Shown: positions 46,607 through 55,750 of the stretch, in pieces
Position numbering within the stretch: the first letter of the stretch is position 1
Layout: every line of letters starts with the position of its first letter
Source of the DNA: Candidatus Polarisedimenticolaceae bacterium
GTDB taxonomy: Bacteria; Pseudomonadota; Gammaproteobacteria; Chromatiales; Chromatiaceae
DNA length: 64,000 nucleotides
Direction of reading: 5' to 3'
Assembly (NCBI GenBank): GCA_021647945.1
Contig: JAKITT010000005.1
Location: forward strand, 1 to 64,000
Notes under the pieces: model-generated
Told to the model about the DNA's origin: nothing
What the model saw: the letters and a program-made list of their open reading frames with translations, nothing else
Database searches by the model: none
Program-made: the position numbers and the translations under genes

Positions 46607-47965
46607 ATGACAAGAATAATGATCATTGGTGGAGGTGCTGGCGGAACATCATTGATTCCCATTCTTCATGAGTATAATGAGATCGAGATTACCGGTGTCA
46701 TCGACATCAATCCACAAGCACCCGGCATTGTACTTGCCAAAAAGATGAGTATAGCCACAAGCCACTCTTTTACCGAACTCTATAAAGAGTCACCCTGTGA
46801 GATCATCATTAATGTCACTAATGATGAAAACACATCACTTGCCTTAAGAAAGTTCCGCAACGAACAGTCCATTGAGGTGATCGAAGGTGCCAGCGCAAAG
46901 GTGATCTTTAAGTTGGTTGATGAGCGAAGAATTAGAGAGGAAGAGTCACTACTTCGCCTTAATGAGCTCGAAGCACTCTACCAAATAGGCATCATGCTGA
47001 CCTCTTCTGAGAGTGAAAATGATCTGCTTAACAGCATTCTTGAGTACTCCACAAAACTCACCTCTACGCCCGCTGGCAGCATTGCTCTATATAATGATCG
47101 TAACAACTCAATGGAGCTGGTTTTATCATGCGGCTTTGATCTCAATGTCTCTGAAAAGACCACATGGCAGATCAGAAAAGGGGGGCTGACAGAGTATATT
47201 CTCAACAAGGGCAGCCCACTCATCATCAACGATGTAGATAAATTTGATAAGGTGGTTCGTGCAGAGATCAAGAAGATTGATATCAAATCTTTGATTGCTG
47301 TCCCTCTCATTGTTGAGAGACGCAGTATCGGCATTCTCTATGTCGATGACTTTACACCTCGGCAGTTCACTAAAAACGAGATATCTGTGCTCTCACTTCT
47401 GGCGACACAAGCTGCGATTGCCATCGAAAGGATGCAGCGCTTTGAACGCAACAGAATGTTGGCCATCACTGATGGTCTGACCGGTCTCTACAATCACCGT
47501 TATTTCTGCAAATCCTTAAAGCGAGAGATTAAACGCGCCAAGCGTAATAGCCACCAACTCTCAGTCATTATCGTAGATATCGATCACTTCAAACACTTTA
47601 ACGACACCAATGGCCATCTCCAAGGCAACGAGGCGCTAAAAGGGGTAGCATCCGTCTTACAGCTAGCACTACGCAAGATAGACATTCTGTCACGATACGG
47701 TGGTGAGGAATTTGCTGTCATCCTGCCAGAAACAGATAAGAAACAGGCGCTGCAAATAGCCAATAGAATATGCTCCATGATCAGGAATCAGACCATTGCA
47801 GGCATGGAAAATCAGCCGAAAAAACGATTGACACTCAGTGCGGGGGTAGCCACTTTCCCTGAAGATGCGAAACTGGATGACTGCCTAACCAATCGGGCTG
47901 ACAAGGCACTCTATGTTGCCAAAGAGCAAGGGCGAGATCGAGCCGTCCCCTATACCGGCGCCTAG
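46607..47965 (+). CDS. Rossmann-GAF-GGDEF diguanylate cyclase
   Basis: 452 residues in an unusual order. The N-terminal 110 residues form a Rossmann-like nucleotide-binding domain (RIMIIGGGAGGTSLIPIL, then ITGVIDINPQAPGIVLAK, EIIINVTND). A GAF domain (about 120-280) and a GGDEF domain (about 285-450) follow. The cyclase active site is GGEEF, with an intact RxxD inhibitory site five residues before it (RKIDILSRYGGEEF). The first domain could sense NAD(H) or another dinucleotide, tying c-di-GMP to redox state. The ATG at 46607 follows AGAGAG; an upstream ATG at 46583 is less supported. It is divergent from the cytochrome operon. Confidence 0.88.
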   Translation: MTRIMIIGGGAGGTSLIPILHEYNEIEITGVIDINPQAPGIVLAKKMSIATSHSFTELYKESPCEIIINVTNDENTSLALRKFRNEQSIEVIEGASAKVIFKLVDERRIREEESLLRLNELEALYQIGIMLTSSESENDLLNSILEYSTKLTSTPAGSIALYNDRNNSMELVLSCGFDLNVSEKTTWQIRKGGLTEYILNKGSPLIINDVDKFDKVVRAEIKKIDIKSLIAVPLIVERRSIGILYVDDFTPRQFTKNEISVLSLLATQAAIAIERMQRFERNRMLAITDGLTGLYNHRYFCKSLKREIKRAKRNSHQLSVIIVDIDHFKHFNDTNGHLQGNEALKGVASVLQLALRKIDILSRYGGEEFAVILPETDKKQALQIANRICSMIRNQTIAGMENQPKKRLTLSAGVATFPEDAKLDDCLTNRADKALYVAKEQGRDRAVPYTGA

Positions 47966-48163
47966 GGGAGCCTCTGATTAAGTCTGGTTGCACTAAAGCA
48001 TAAGATTCGCTAAAGCTCAGCTAAAATTTAGGGTGAGATAAAACTGTTCCGATTTGTTTCGAAGTGAGCTGTAATAGTTGTTCTATTGCAGCGATCTTCG
48101 GGGCGAGTCGGGGTAGTTTTAGCCAGTCTAAAACAATCATGACCTATTCAGAGACTCCCTAGG
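47961..48163. repeat. 203-base inverted-repeat element whose ends supply both flanking stop codons
   Basis: Ends are CCTAGGGGAGCCTCTGATTA (left) and, from the other strand, CCTAGGGAGTCTCTGAATAG (right). The centre holds GCTGTAATAG-TTGTT-CTATTGCAGC (48068-48092), flanked by CGAAG and CTTCG. The core is like that of the element at 26790. The TAG stops of the diguanylate cyclase gene (47963-47965) and of the TauE-like gene (48161-48159) both lie inside the terminal CCTAGG. It may act as a two-way terminator for these convergent genes. Confidence 0.75.
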
Positions 48164-48947
48164 CAAACATCGATTTATACGCAAAGCCCACGCCAGCAAT
48201 AAAAAGGACAGAACCCAATATTTGACGCATCAGTTTTGGTGAAATATGGGAGGCCAATCGGGCACCAACAATCACCCCAGGAATGGCACCAGGTATCAAA
48301 TTCAGCAACAACATAAAATCAATATTGCCCAGGAAAAAGTGGCCAACCGACGCCAGTGCGGCCAGCGGAAGTGCGTGGGCCAGATCGACCCCAACAATAG
48401 AGACCGCTGGTAGACGCGGATAGAGCATAATCAACGCCGCTGCACCAACGGCACCTGCACCCACCGATGACAAGGTGACTAATGAGCCGATTAAGATACC
48501 CACCAACACCGTCAGTAACTTCACATGGCGGGTAAAAAAAGGGATCTCCGCTGGGTGTTCTGGGTGTGGATGCAGCGGCTCTTTTCGACTCAACAAGATA
48601 GCTGAGGTCATCAGCAACGCAACACCCAATGATGCTGAGATGACCGATTCATAGAGCTCACTTTCAACATCTATCTGACTCAAACCATACAGCGCTAAAC
48701 CGGAAGCAGGGAGACTCCCCATAGCCAAAAGCGTCACTTTCTGCCACTGAATATTTCCACGTTTGTGGTGCGTTAACACCCCGGCGCTTTTTGTAATCGC
48801 TGCATAGAGCAGATCAGTACCCACCGCTGTGGCGGGTGGGATACCATAGGCGATTAGCAGCGGCGTCATCATCGCACCACCGCCCACACCACAAAGCCCT
48901 ACCACTAAGCTGATAAGGAATCCTGCAACAATTAAGGTAATATCCAC
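48159..48947 (-). CDS. TauE/SafE-family sulfite/sulfonate exporter
   Basis: A 262-residue membrane protein with about eight helices in two related halves. The family opening is clear (FLISLVVGLCGVGGGAMMTPLLIAYGIPPATAVGTDLLYA), and the second half repeats it (GSLVTLSSVGAGAVGAAALIMLYPRLPAVSIVGVDLAHA). Members export sulfite, sulfoacetate and related anions. Lying 23 bases after the sulfite reductase gene, it could remove excess sulfite. Confidence 0.9.
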   Translation of the reverse strand: MDITLIVAGFLISLVVGLCGVGGGAMMTPLLIAYGIPPATAVGTDLLYAAITKSAGVLTHHKRGNIQWQKVTLLAMGSLPASGLALYGLSQIDVESELYESVISASLGVALLMTSAILLSRKEPLHPHPEHPAEIPFFTRHVKLLTVLVGILIGSLVTLSSVGAGAVGAAALIMLYPRLPAVSIVGVDLAHALPLAALASVGHFFLGNIDFMLLLNLIPGAIPGVIVGARLASHISPKLMRQILGSVLFIAGVGFAYKSMFA

Positions 48948-48970
48948 AACCGTTCCAACGCTAGATCAGA

Positions 48971-51049
48971 CTATACAGATACGCCCACGCCACTATCACT
49001 CTGCTTGGCAAGCGCAGCCGCTCGGCTCGCCCCCTGCACCACGCGACAACGCAGACGGACGCGTTCAGCCCAATCATCAACCTGCTCACCCAACACAGGG
49101 AAAGCCAGCTCATCAGGGTTGTTATCTCTAAACAGAATCACCGCTTTTGCCAACGCGACTAACTCACTACTGAGTGCCACATCCTCAGGCAACGCCAACG
49201 CAATCTGACTGGCCAACTGTTCCGTGCTCTGATTCTCCTCAGCATCAACAGAAGCAGCCTTCAACAACGCTTCACCACTGAGACGCAACATATTGTTCAA
49301 ACACTCACCCACATCGGCAAATTTGTATTTGACGACAAAATCAGCACGTAGGCGCTTCTCATAAGCAACATCAAGCAGCAGTTTATCAACCGGATCTGTC
49401 TTGCTGCCTGCGCACTCCCCTACACCGGAGGAGCTGACCTCAAAGACATGGCTATCACCGTGATCACGAATCAAGAATGGCAGTTCAACCTCACGCACCT
49501 CGGTCAACTCTTTCAACAGCTCATCAAAATAGGCGCGCCCTTTACGACGACTCCAAGGGCCAAACTCTTCATCACCTTGACGATCATTGAAATAGGACTC
49601 TTGGATACGGCGCACCGCAGATGGCGCACGGACAGCAGGCACCTTTGGCCCCTCAAATGAGAACTCACCACGCACCGAGCCTTCACCTCCCAACCAGATG
49701 GTGTACGCTGGAATCAAGCGCCCTTCACAACGCCAACCGCGCCCCATCAGACCGATGTCGGTAATGGTGGTTGCGGCACAACCATTCTGACATCCATTGA
49801 CTCGCACACTAAGATCAGCGCCACCCCCACTCAGGGCGACAGCAACGCGCTGTGATGCGGTAATACCTAAATGGCAGGAGTCAGTGCCAGGACATGAGAC
49901 TACATCATCACCCACACGCGGCAGACCCAATCCAACCGCCTGTAGCGCCTGCTGTAGTGCATCAATTCGATCACCAGGCACATCAAATAAGATCAGGTTT
50001 TGCTCTTGCAGCGTACGGGCGCGGGTCAGCCCTTCGTCTTTCATCACCTGCGCCAGCCCACGAAAATGCTCCGCCTCCAGATTGCCTCTTGGCACCGTTA
50101 CCGGCACCGCATAGAGATCACCATTACTCTGTTTTTCAGGTCGGCGTAAACGACCCACTTTTCTTGTCCAGGCCTGCTCTGGCTCCTGCCAATCTCCTTT
50201 GATGGCGTCACTCTCATCGAAAGCAGCCAGCGTACGGGCCAGCTCTTCGCGGTACTTTTCGATAAAACCCTCTTCACCAAAGCGATCGATAAGAAATTTC
50301 ATGCGTGAACGCATTCTACGTGTGCGATCAGAGTATTTATCGTGCAGGGCCAATAGTGCGCCACCAATGGGCAGCACCATGCTCTCATCAACAAACGATT
50401 CAATCTCAATCGCACGGCGTGGCACAGCACCCAGTCCACCACCCGCCAGCACACGAAAACCCGGCTTGCCATCCTTATGGGTAGCAATGTAGGCGATATC
50501 ATGCACGGAGGCGTAAGCACAATCGGCCTCGCAACCGACAAAGGCGATCTTAAATTTACGTGGCATCCAGCGGGTCAGTGGATGGAAGATGTAGTGTTCA
50601 GCCAAGCCATCCAAGAATGGGGTGACATCAACATGCTCATGGGGACAGACACCCGCCATGCCACAAGTGGTGATGTTGCGGATAGTATTACCCCCCGCTT
50701 CACGCGTGGCGATGCCGTAGCTGGCCAGTGTGCGCAGCAGATCAACCACCTCTGTCATACGAATAGCGTAGAGCTGGATATCTTGGCGCGTTGAGATGTG
50801 TGATGGTACACCTCGGGAGAAGCGCTCAACCACCTCGGCATAGCCCTCTATCTGACGAACATTCAGCCAACCACCCGGCAGTTTTGTACGCACCATATAG
50901 AGGCCATTTTGACGCTGTCCGTAGATACCACGTAGCAGCCGTTCTCCAAGAAAACGGCTCTCTTCCATATTGCCGTCGAGATAGTCATTAACGCTCTTCT
51001 CAAACTCATCAATATCTTCAGGTTGGATCAGGGGGGTGGTTTCAATCAT
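48971..51049 (-). CDS. Siroheme nitrite/sulfite reductase, probably assimilatory sulfite reductase
   Basis: 692 residues with two ferredoxin-like/siroheme half domains. The coupled [4Fe-4S]-siroheme cysteines are present as C-x5-C (VVSCPGTDSCHLG) and C-x3-C (VNGCQNGCAATT), near 385-425. The N-terminal half has HISTRQDIQLYAI and NTIRNITTCGMAGVCPHEHV. A C-terminal extension of about 150 residues beyond a normal single-chain reductase has no domain I recognise. No CysJ-type flavoprotein is nearby, so a ferredoxin or similar donor is likely. The APS reductase upstream makes sulfite the likely substrate. Confidence 0.85.
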   Translation of the reverse strand: MIETTPLIQPEDIDEFEKSVNDYLDGNMEESRFLGERLLRGIYGQRQNGLYMVRTKLPGGWLNVRQIEGYAEVVERFSRGVPSHISTRQDIQLYAIRMTEVVDLLRTLASYGIATREAGGNTIRNITTCGMAGVCPHEHVDVTPFLDGLAEHYIFHPLTRWMPRKFKIAFVGCEADCAYASVHDIAYIATHKDGKPGFRVLAGGGLGAVPRRAIEIESFVDESMVLPIGGALLALHDKYSDRTRRMRSRMKFLIDRFGEEGFIEKYREELARTLAAFDESDAIKGDWQEPEQAWTRKVGRLRRPEKQSNGDLYAVPVTVPRGNLEAEHFRGLAQVMKDEGLTRARTLQEQNLILFDVPGDRIDALQQALQAVGLGLPRVGDDVVSCPGTDSCHLGITASQRVAVALSGGGADLSVRVNGCQNGCAATTITDIGLMGRGWRCEGRLIPAYTIWLGGEGSVRGEFSFEGPKVPAVRAPSAVRRIQESYFNDRQGDEEFGPWSRRKGRAYFDELLKELTEVREVELPFLIRDHGDSHVFEVSSSGVGECAGSKTDPVDKLLLDVAYEKRLRADFVVKYKFADVGECLNNMLRLSGEALLKAASVDAEENQSTEQLASQIALALPEDVALSSELVALAKAVILFRDNNPDELAFPVLGEQVDDWAERVRLRCRVVQGASRAAALAKQSDSGVGVSV

Positions 51050-51062
51050 TAGGCTATCTCAT

Positions 51063-51095
51063 AAAAAGCCCTGGCCGATATTCACCGGCCAAGGC
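51063..51095 (-). terminator. Terminator between the glutaredoxin-like and sulfite reductase genes
   Basis: On the minus strand GCCTTGGCCG and CGGCCAGGGC form a 10-base stem with one mismatch, followed by TTTTTAT. It ends about 14 bases before the reductase start, so the reductase may be expressed by read-through. Confidence 0.8.
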
Positions 51096-51143
51096 ATTTG
51101 AGTGTTACAGAATTGCCCCATTCTGTGAGGAGCAGAGCTGCTG

Positions 51144-51479
51144 TTAGATGTAGTCGAGTGAACCGACGCGCTCGGTTAGCTCCATCAGCTCTTCACGCTG
51201 GGTCACTTTTCCATTGAGTACTTCACGCACCAGCTTGAGGTAGGAGGTGTAGACCTTCTCCTCGCCATCACTATCACGCACAATGAAAAATGGCGCCAAC
51301 TCTACATTGTGATGCCGTGCAAGATGCAGCCCCTCACTCGAAGGGTCTCGCTCATCAGCATAGATTATGTGGTCAATGCTCGCAATCTGGCCCGTGCGCT
51401 CCAGCTTACCCATTACATCGTTACATTTACGGCACGGCTGACCATCTTCCTTGATCTTTTTAACCATCGTGATGTGCAT
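51144..51479 (-). CDS. Thioredoxin-fold (glutaredoxin-like) protein
   Basis: 111 residues with a CxxC redox pair near the N terminus (GQPCRKCNDVM, Cys16 and Cys19). Secondary structure follows thioredoxin folds (IASIDHIIYADERD, LAPFFIVRDSDG). It is cytoplasmic. It starts 16 bases after the APS reductase stop and could be its electron donor, a role filled by thioredoxin or glutaredoxin elsewhere. Confidence 0.75.
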   Translation of the reverse strand: MHITMVKKIKEDGQPCRKCNDVMGKLERTGQIASIDHIIYADERDPSSEGLHLARHHNVELAPFFIVRDSDGEEKVYTSYLKLVREVLNGKVTQREELMELTERVGSLDYI

Positions 51480-51495
51480 TATTCGACTCTCTAAA

Positions 51496-52221
51496 TTATT
51501 TATTCAGATTACCAGAGTGCAGACCACACTCTTTCTCTTTGGCATCTTCCCACCACCAACGACCTTCACGTTCGTGCTGATTTGGCAGGATTGGGCGTGT
51601 GCATGGCTCACAGCCGATGCTATCAAAACCTTTGGCATGCAGTGGGTTGTAAGGGACTTCGTTTTCACGAATGTAGTCCCACACCTGCTGTGAAGACCAG
51701 TTAGCGATTGGATTGAATTTGACCAAGCTATTCGCTTCACTGGAGAAGGCAGGATCAACTTGTACCACTGGCACGTCAGTACGTGTATTGCTTTGGTCAT
51801 GACGCTGGCCGGTAATCCATGCATCCAGTGTTGCCAGCTTGCGACGCAGCGGCCCCACTTTACGGATTGAGCAGCACTCTTTGTGGCCATCTTCGAAAAA
51901 GCTAAACATGCCCTTCTCGGCCAAAAATGGCTCTAGCTCATTGTGGTCAGGAGAGGCCACTTCAATCGCCACATCGTAACGCTCACGAACCTGCTCCAGA
52001 TAGGCGTAGGTCTCAGGGTGCAGACGACCCGTATCAAGGGTAAAGACGCGGACATCTTTACCAATACGAGCAGCCAAGTCGATCAGCACCACATCTTCAG
52101 CGCCGCTAAACGATATAGCAATATTGTCGTAACTCTCCAGTGCCAACTTCAGGATATCCTGAGGCTCGCTCTCTTTATGTACATCAGCAAGTGTGGTGAT
52201 TTCAATATTCGACAGGGCCAT
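51496..52221 (-). CDS. cysH: Assimilatory APS reductase (CysH family)
   Basis: 241 residues. The P-loop-like [29 protein letters not shown] and the catalytic ECGLHSGN at the C terminus identify CysH. Four cluster cysteines are present ([11 protein letters not shown] and GCEPCTRPI), which marks the [4Fe-4S]-containing group that reduces APS rather than PAPS. It reduces adenylyl sulfate to sulfite in the cytoplasm, using thioredoxin or glutaredoxin. It is first in a minus-strand block with the glutaredoxin-like, sulfite reductase and exporter genes, and divergent from the cysB-type regulator. Confidence 0.93.
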   Translation of the reverse strand: MALSNIEITTLADVHKESEPQDILKLALESYDNIAISFSGAEDVVLIDLAARIGKDVRVFTLDTGRLHPETYAYLEQVRERYDVAIEVASPDHNELEPFLAEKGMFSFFEDGHKECCSIRKVGPLRRKLATLDAWITGQRHDQSNTRTDVPVVQVDPAFSSEANSLVKFNPIANWSSQQVWDYIRENEVPYNPLHAKGFDSIGCEPCTRPILPNQHEREGRWWWEDAKEKECGLHSGNLNK

Positions 52222-52403
52222 TTACAGCGTCCTCTATTACTCAGTTTCAATTTAGCAGGAGAGGCAAACAGCGGTCGCCTCTACGAAGGGGTGCAATTAT
52301 AGCGGCAATACCTTATTTCTTTGAAATATATAAACTACATATAGATATAACTATAAGCTATATTATAAAGGGTCGATAGATCCATTCAAGCGGGGGGTTA
52401 AAA

Positions 52404-53378
52404 ATGAAGCTGCAACAACTGCGTTATATTCTTGAAGTGGCACGCCATGATCTCAACATCTCCGCCACCGCTGAAGCACTTTTCACATCACAGCCGGGCA
52501 TCAGCAAACAGATTCGTCTACTCGAAGATGAGCTAGGTGTAGAGATTTTTGAACGACGCGGCAAGCAGTTAACTCGTGTGACATCTGCGGGTAAGCGTAT
52601 TCTGCAACACGCCAGACAGATTTTGGGGGAGGTTAATAATATTCGCATGACGGGTCAGGAGTACAGCAACCCCAACCATGGCAACCTATCGATTGGCACC
52701 ACACACACGCAGGCGCGATACCTGCTGCCCAACACCACAAAAACCTTCTTGCAGCGTCACCCTGGCGTCCGCCTACATATGCATCAAGGGACACCCATAC
52801 AGATCGCCAAGAAGGCTGTCGACGCGGAGGTGGATTGCTGTATCGCCACCGAAGGGATGGAGCAGTTTGAGGAGCTGATCATGCTGCCCTGCTATCGTTG
52901 GAATCGCTGCATTGTCACCCCACTTAACCACCCACTCTGCAAACTGAAAGAGCTCACGCTAGAGGCTATCGGCCAGCACCCTATTGTCACTTACGTCTCC
53001 GGTTATACCGGCAGTTCACAGATTGACCTGGCATTCCAACAAAAAGGGGTGGTACCTAATATTGTATTCACCGCCGCGGATGCCGATGTGATCAAAACCT
53101 ATGTCAGGCTCGGTCTTGGCGTAGGAATTATTGCCAGAATGGCCGTTGAGAAGACAAATGATGCTGACTTAGTGGCGCTCGATGCCAGCCACCTTTTCAA
53201 TTTCAGTACCACTAAAATTGGTTTACGCCGAGGCACGTATATCAGGGAGTTTCTCTACGATTTTATCGAGATGTTCGCCCCTCATCTAACACGAGAGATG
53301 GTAGAGCTAGCGATGCAATGCAAAAACCAAAGCGAGGTGGATCAGCTATTTAGCCAGATTGATCTGCCCGTATATTAG
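52404..53378 (+). CDS. cysB: CysB-family LysR-type transcriptional regulator
   Basis: 324 residues. The helix-turn-helix is typical of CysB/Cbl (MKLQQLRYILEVARHDLNIS, then ALFTSQPGISKQIRLLEDEL), and the effector domain carries the family text (GNLSIGTTHTQARYLLP, HPIVTYVSGYTGSSQIDLAF, RLGLGVGIIARMAV). CysB activates sulfate-assimilation genes with N-acetylserine. The divergent cysH start is 182 bases away; this spacer includes an AT-rich stretch around 52325-52370 that likely holds the promoters and CysB sites. Confidence 0.93.
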   Translation: MKLQQLRYILEVARHDLNISATAEALFTSQPGISKQIRLLEDELGVEIFERRGKQLTRVTSAGKRILQHARQILGEVNNIRMTGQEYSNPNHGNLSIGTTHTQARYLLPNTTKTFLQRHPGVRLHMHQGTPIQIAKKAVDAEVDCCIATEGMEQFEELIMLPCYRWNRCIVTPLNHPLCKLKELTLEAIGQHPIVTYVSGYTGSSQIDLAFQQKGVVPNIVFTAADADVIKTYVRLGLGVGIIARMAVEKTNDADLVALDASHLFNFSTTKIGLRRGTYIREFLYDFIEMFAPHLTREMVELAMQCKNQSEVDQLFSQIDLPVY

Positions 53379-53407
53379 AGCAGCCAAAATAGGGGCGAAC
53401 TCAGTCC

Positions 53408-53932
53408 CTACTTCAGTACGGCTTTGACTCGATCCAGCACCCTAAGCGCCTCTTCTGGGTCAGTATCAACGGTTAACTCTGCAATGGCAGTCTTAATAAT
53501 TCGATTGCGGTCACGCTCCCGAGTCATCCAAGCGGCACCAATATCCAGCACCTCATGACTGCCCGTCATCTGATCTGAGACATCTCGAAAATCCAGCTTT
53601 GCTCCCATCGCCAACATCTGTCGCAGTGAGCGGATAACCTTTTCAAGATACTGCGACCAGATTCGACTGGTTATTAAAACAGCAATAACATTGGCGACAA
53701 GAATCCAAGGCAAGACACTCATCAGCTCATAGAGCAAAAGTGAACTGCCACTCTCGTGGGGAGCATGTGCCTGAAAAATCTGTAGTTCAATCGCCTCATT
53801 CATATTCTGATAGATAATAAAGAGACCCACACCAAAAAGCAGCACTTCAAGTGTCACCAACCCCACTAAAAACCAACCTTGTAGCACTCGGTCAACATAG
53901 TGGCGGTGACGCAACTGTTCACTATTATTCAT
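53408..53932 (-). CDS. Small two-helix membrane protein with HAMP-like domain
   Basis: 174 residues: two membrane helices (FLVGLVTLEVLLFGVGLFII and YELMSVLPWILVANVIAVLIT) around a short periplasmic loop, then a helical cytoplasmic part resembling HAMP. There is no kinase, cyclase or chemoreceptor output domain. It overlaps the heptaheme cytochrome gene by four bases (ATGA). A similar protein is encoded on the other side of that cytochrome (54722). It might relay the redox state of the cytochrome across the membrane; this is a guess from context. Confidence 0.7.
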   Translation of the reverse strand: MNNSEQLRHRHYVDRVLQGWFLVGLVTLEVLLFGVGLFIIYQNMNEAIELQIFQAHAPHESGSSLLLYELMSVLPWILVANVIAVLITSRIWSQYLEKVIRSLRQMLAMGAKLDFRDVSDQMTGSHEVLDIGAAWMTRERDRNRIIKTAIAELTVDTDPEEALRVLDRVKAVLK

Positions 53933-54732
53933 CGGTCATGACACTCCAAACAGAGCTTTGATCCAGCATTAGACATAACAAGCTGCCCATGTTTATCACT
54001 ATAACCTTCATGGCAGGAGACACAGCTCACCATACCATTGGGCAGTAGTATCTTACTATTCAGGGCTGCAGGTGGATGAAATTGACTTCTGCGCTCAATG
54101 CCTCGAGCCATCGCCAAATTATAATCTACACCAATGGGATGAGCGACACGGGCACTACCGTTGTGACGAACATTGCCCGACATATCAACATCAACCAGAA
54201 AACCACCTGCACCATCACTGTGACAACTTAAACAGTGCATTGAATAGTCATCAACTGGCACCAGCAGCGCCTCGCTGCTGATTTTTAGATGGCCAACCTG
54301 CTGGATTGATAGGCCTGTATCGGCCATTTGAGTAAAAAAACTAAGTTCATGGCAAGAGAGGCAAAGCTCCCTTCCACGTTTCTCACCACGAATCAAACCT
54401 GGTGTACTGCCATGCACCTCATGACAGGTGCTACAGGTCACGTCACCCTTCCAATCTACTGGATACTCTTCTGGCATAGGGCGCCCAGGTGAGAAATCAC
54501 TCGGGTGTGCCACAGCCAATGCATCTTCATGACAGCCACCACAAAGTGCCGCTTGGCCACCAATCAATTCGTAGGCGTTCTCCACCGTTGTCGCATCACC
54601 CGCAAGGTGGCAATCTGCACACGTTGAATCCACCGGATGTACATCAACTGCATTGGCATCCTGAGTATCAAACTGGATAACGCCAAACAGTAAAACAACT
54701 AAAAGAGAGACACCGTTTCGATTAATCAACAT
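53929..54732 (-). CDS. Secreted heptaheme cytochrome c
   Basis: About 267 residues with a signal peptide (NGVSLLVVLLFGVIQFDTQDANA). Seven heme sites are seen: CADCH, CGGCH, CSTCH, CLSCH, CLSCH, CVSCH and CLECH. The ATG at 54732, with GAGGGGC upstream, is preferred over 54753. Either choice overlaps the upstream HAMP-like gene by a few bases. The mature protein looks soluble and periplasmic, with partners likely the two membrane proteins flanking it. Confidence 0.9.
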   Translation of the reverse strand: MLINRNGVSLLVVLLFGVIQFDTQDANAVDVHPVDSTCADCHLAGDATTVENAYELIGGQAALCGGCHEDALAVAHPSDFSPGRPMPEEYPVDWKGDVTCSTCHEVHGSTPGLIRGEKRGRELCLSCHELSFFTQMADTGLSIQQVGHLKISSEALLVPVDDYSMHCLSCHSDGAGGFLVDVDMSGNVRHNGSARVAHPIGVDYNLAMARGIERRSQFHPPAALNSKILLPNGMVSCVSCHEGYSDKHGQLVMSNAGSKLCLECHDR

Positions 54733-55258
54733 GAACTTGCCCCTCAAGCTCATTTATTGTCACAAGCAGCTCTGCTATTTTTTTCTTATTTGAATCTTGG
54801 TAGGCATCTGATAATTGAGAGGTAACAGCCTCAACCTCTTTGTAATGAGAGCGAAGTGTCGCAACCGTATCTAACAGCTCTTGAGAAACTTCTTGGAGAT
54901 AGTCATCTTTACGAATGCCAATCGGCCGATCTGCAATGGGGGAGAGCTCTAAATCTCGGCAGAATCTAAACAGCGGACCCGCCACACGAAAACTGGCATA
55001 GAGCGTCACAACCCAGGTCACCACAGCGACAAAACCGATCAGAAAGAGCCCCATGATTAACATCACCACGCCCAAATTACTCTGCGAGATGCTATGTGAC
55101 TGAAGCGCCTCAAGATAGGAGTTCCCACCATCGGCCCCAACAAAGAATATTACAATTAGGAGCGTCAATGCTGCTACAGCACTAGTAACGAGTGCCACCT
55201 TGCCAATCAACTGTAGGTGCATCGAAACAGGAACAATATCATCTAATGTACTGGACAA
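54722..55258 (-). CDS. Small two-helix membrane protein with HAMP-like domain
   Basis: About 178 residues: helices GKVALVTSAVAALTLLIVIFF and LGVVMLIMGLFLIGFVAVVT, then FRVAGPLFRFCRDLELSPI, a HAMP-type sequence, and a C-terminal coiled coil (LRSHYKEVEAVTSQLSDAY). No output domain is present. A TTG start at 55258 follows GGGGGAAG; the frame stays open to 55282, and an ATG at 55222 is another choice. It overlaps the heptaheme gene by about 11 bases. It resembles 53408 in layout, though the two are not close in sequence. Confidence 0.68.
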   Translation of the reverse strand: MSSTLDDIVPVSMHLQLIGKVALVTSAVAALTLLIVIFFVGADGGNSYLEALQSHSISQSNLGVVMLIMGLFLIGFVAVVTWVVTLYASFRVAGPLFRFCRDLELSPIADRPIGIRKDDYLQEVSQELLDTVATLRSHYKEVEAVTSQLSDAYQDSNKKKIAELLVTINELEGQVHVD

Positions 55259-55282
55259 AGAACTTCCCCCTTTTTGAAGCAA

Positions 55283-55750
55283 TATTTAACCAGGTTAAAT
55301 ACCTATATTTTCTACGCAGAACCCACAAAACAGAAGCCCATTCTCTGTTCGCTCATCTAACCAGAAACTGCGTCTTTCTCACTGTCAGATAGATCGGCTA
55401 GCGGCCTCATTTCTTTAGGTGTCCATCGTATTTAAACCAAAAGCAAAACCTCTAGGCATTTCCTAAGTAGGCAGAGGGATATACGATCTCATTACGTCTC
55501 ACTTAACAATAATGCATGCGACCAGGAGCGCACCAGATTAATGAGAAAGAAGGCATGGTTTGGAGGTTCCCCATCGCAAACTAGATGGGGCAATAAGGGA
55601 AGGGGTATAGGTGTTGTCGAGATCTAGGATCTACTGTATTGCGGCGTCACATCATCAAACAGATCACTGCTCTTTTTTCTAAAACTGGCGGGATGAAGAG
55701 GCGGCATGATTGGAAATCAACCTCTTCACCCCATGGTGCCAGTGAACTAT
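55283..55750. other. 468-base intergenic region
   Basis: No supported gene. A hairpin CCCCATC-GCAAACTA-GATGGGG lies at 55569-55590, and on the minus strand GGTGAAGAGG pairs with CCTCTTCATCC about 20 bases on (55694-55735), which may end the cytochrome transcript. Neither has a T-tract. Confidence 0.4.
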
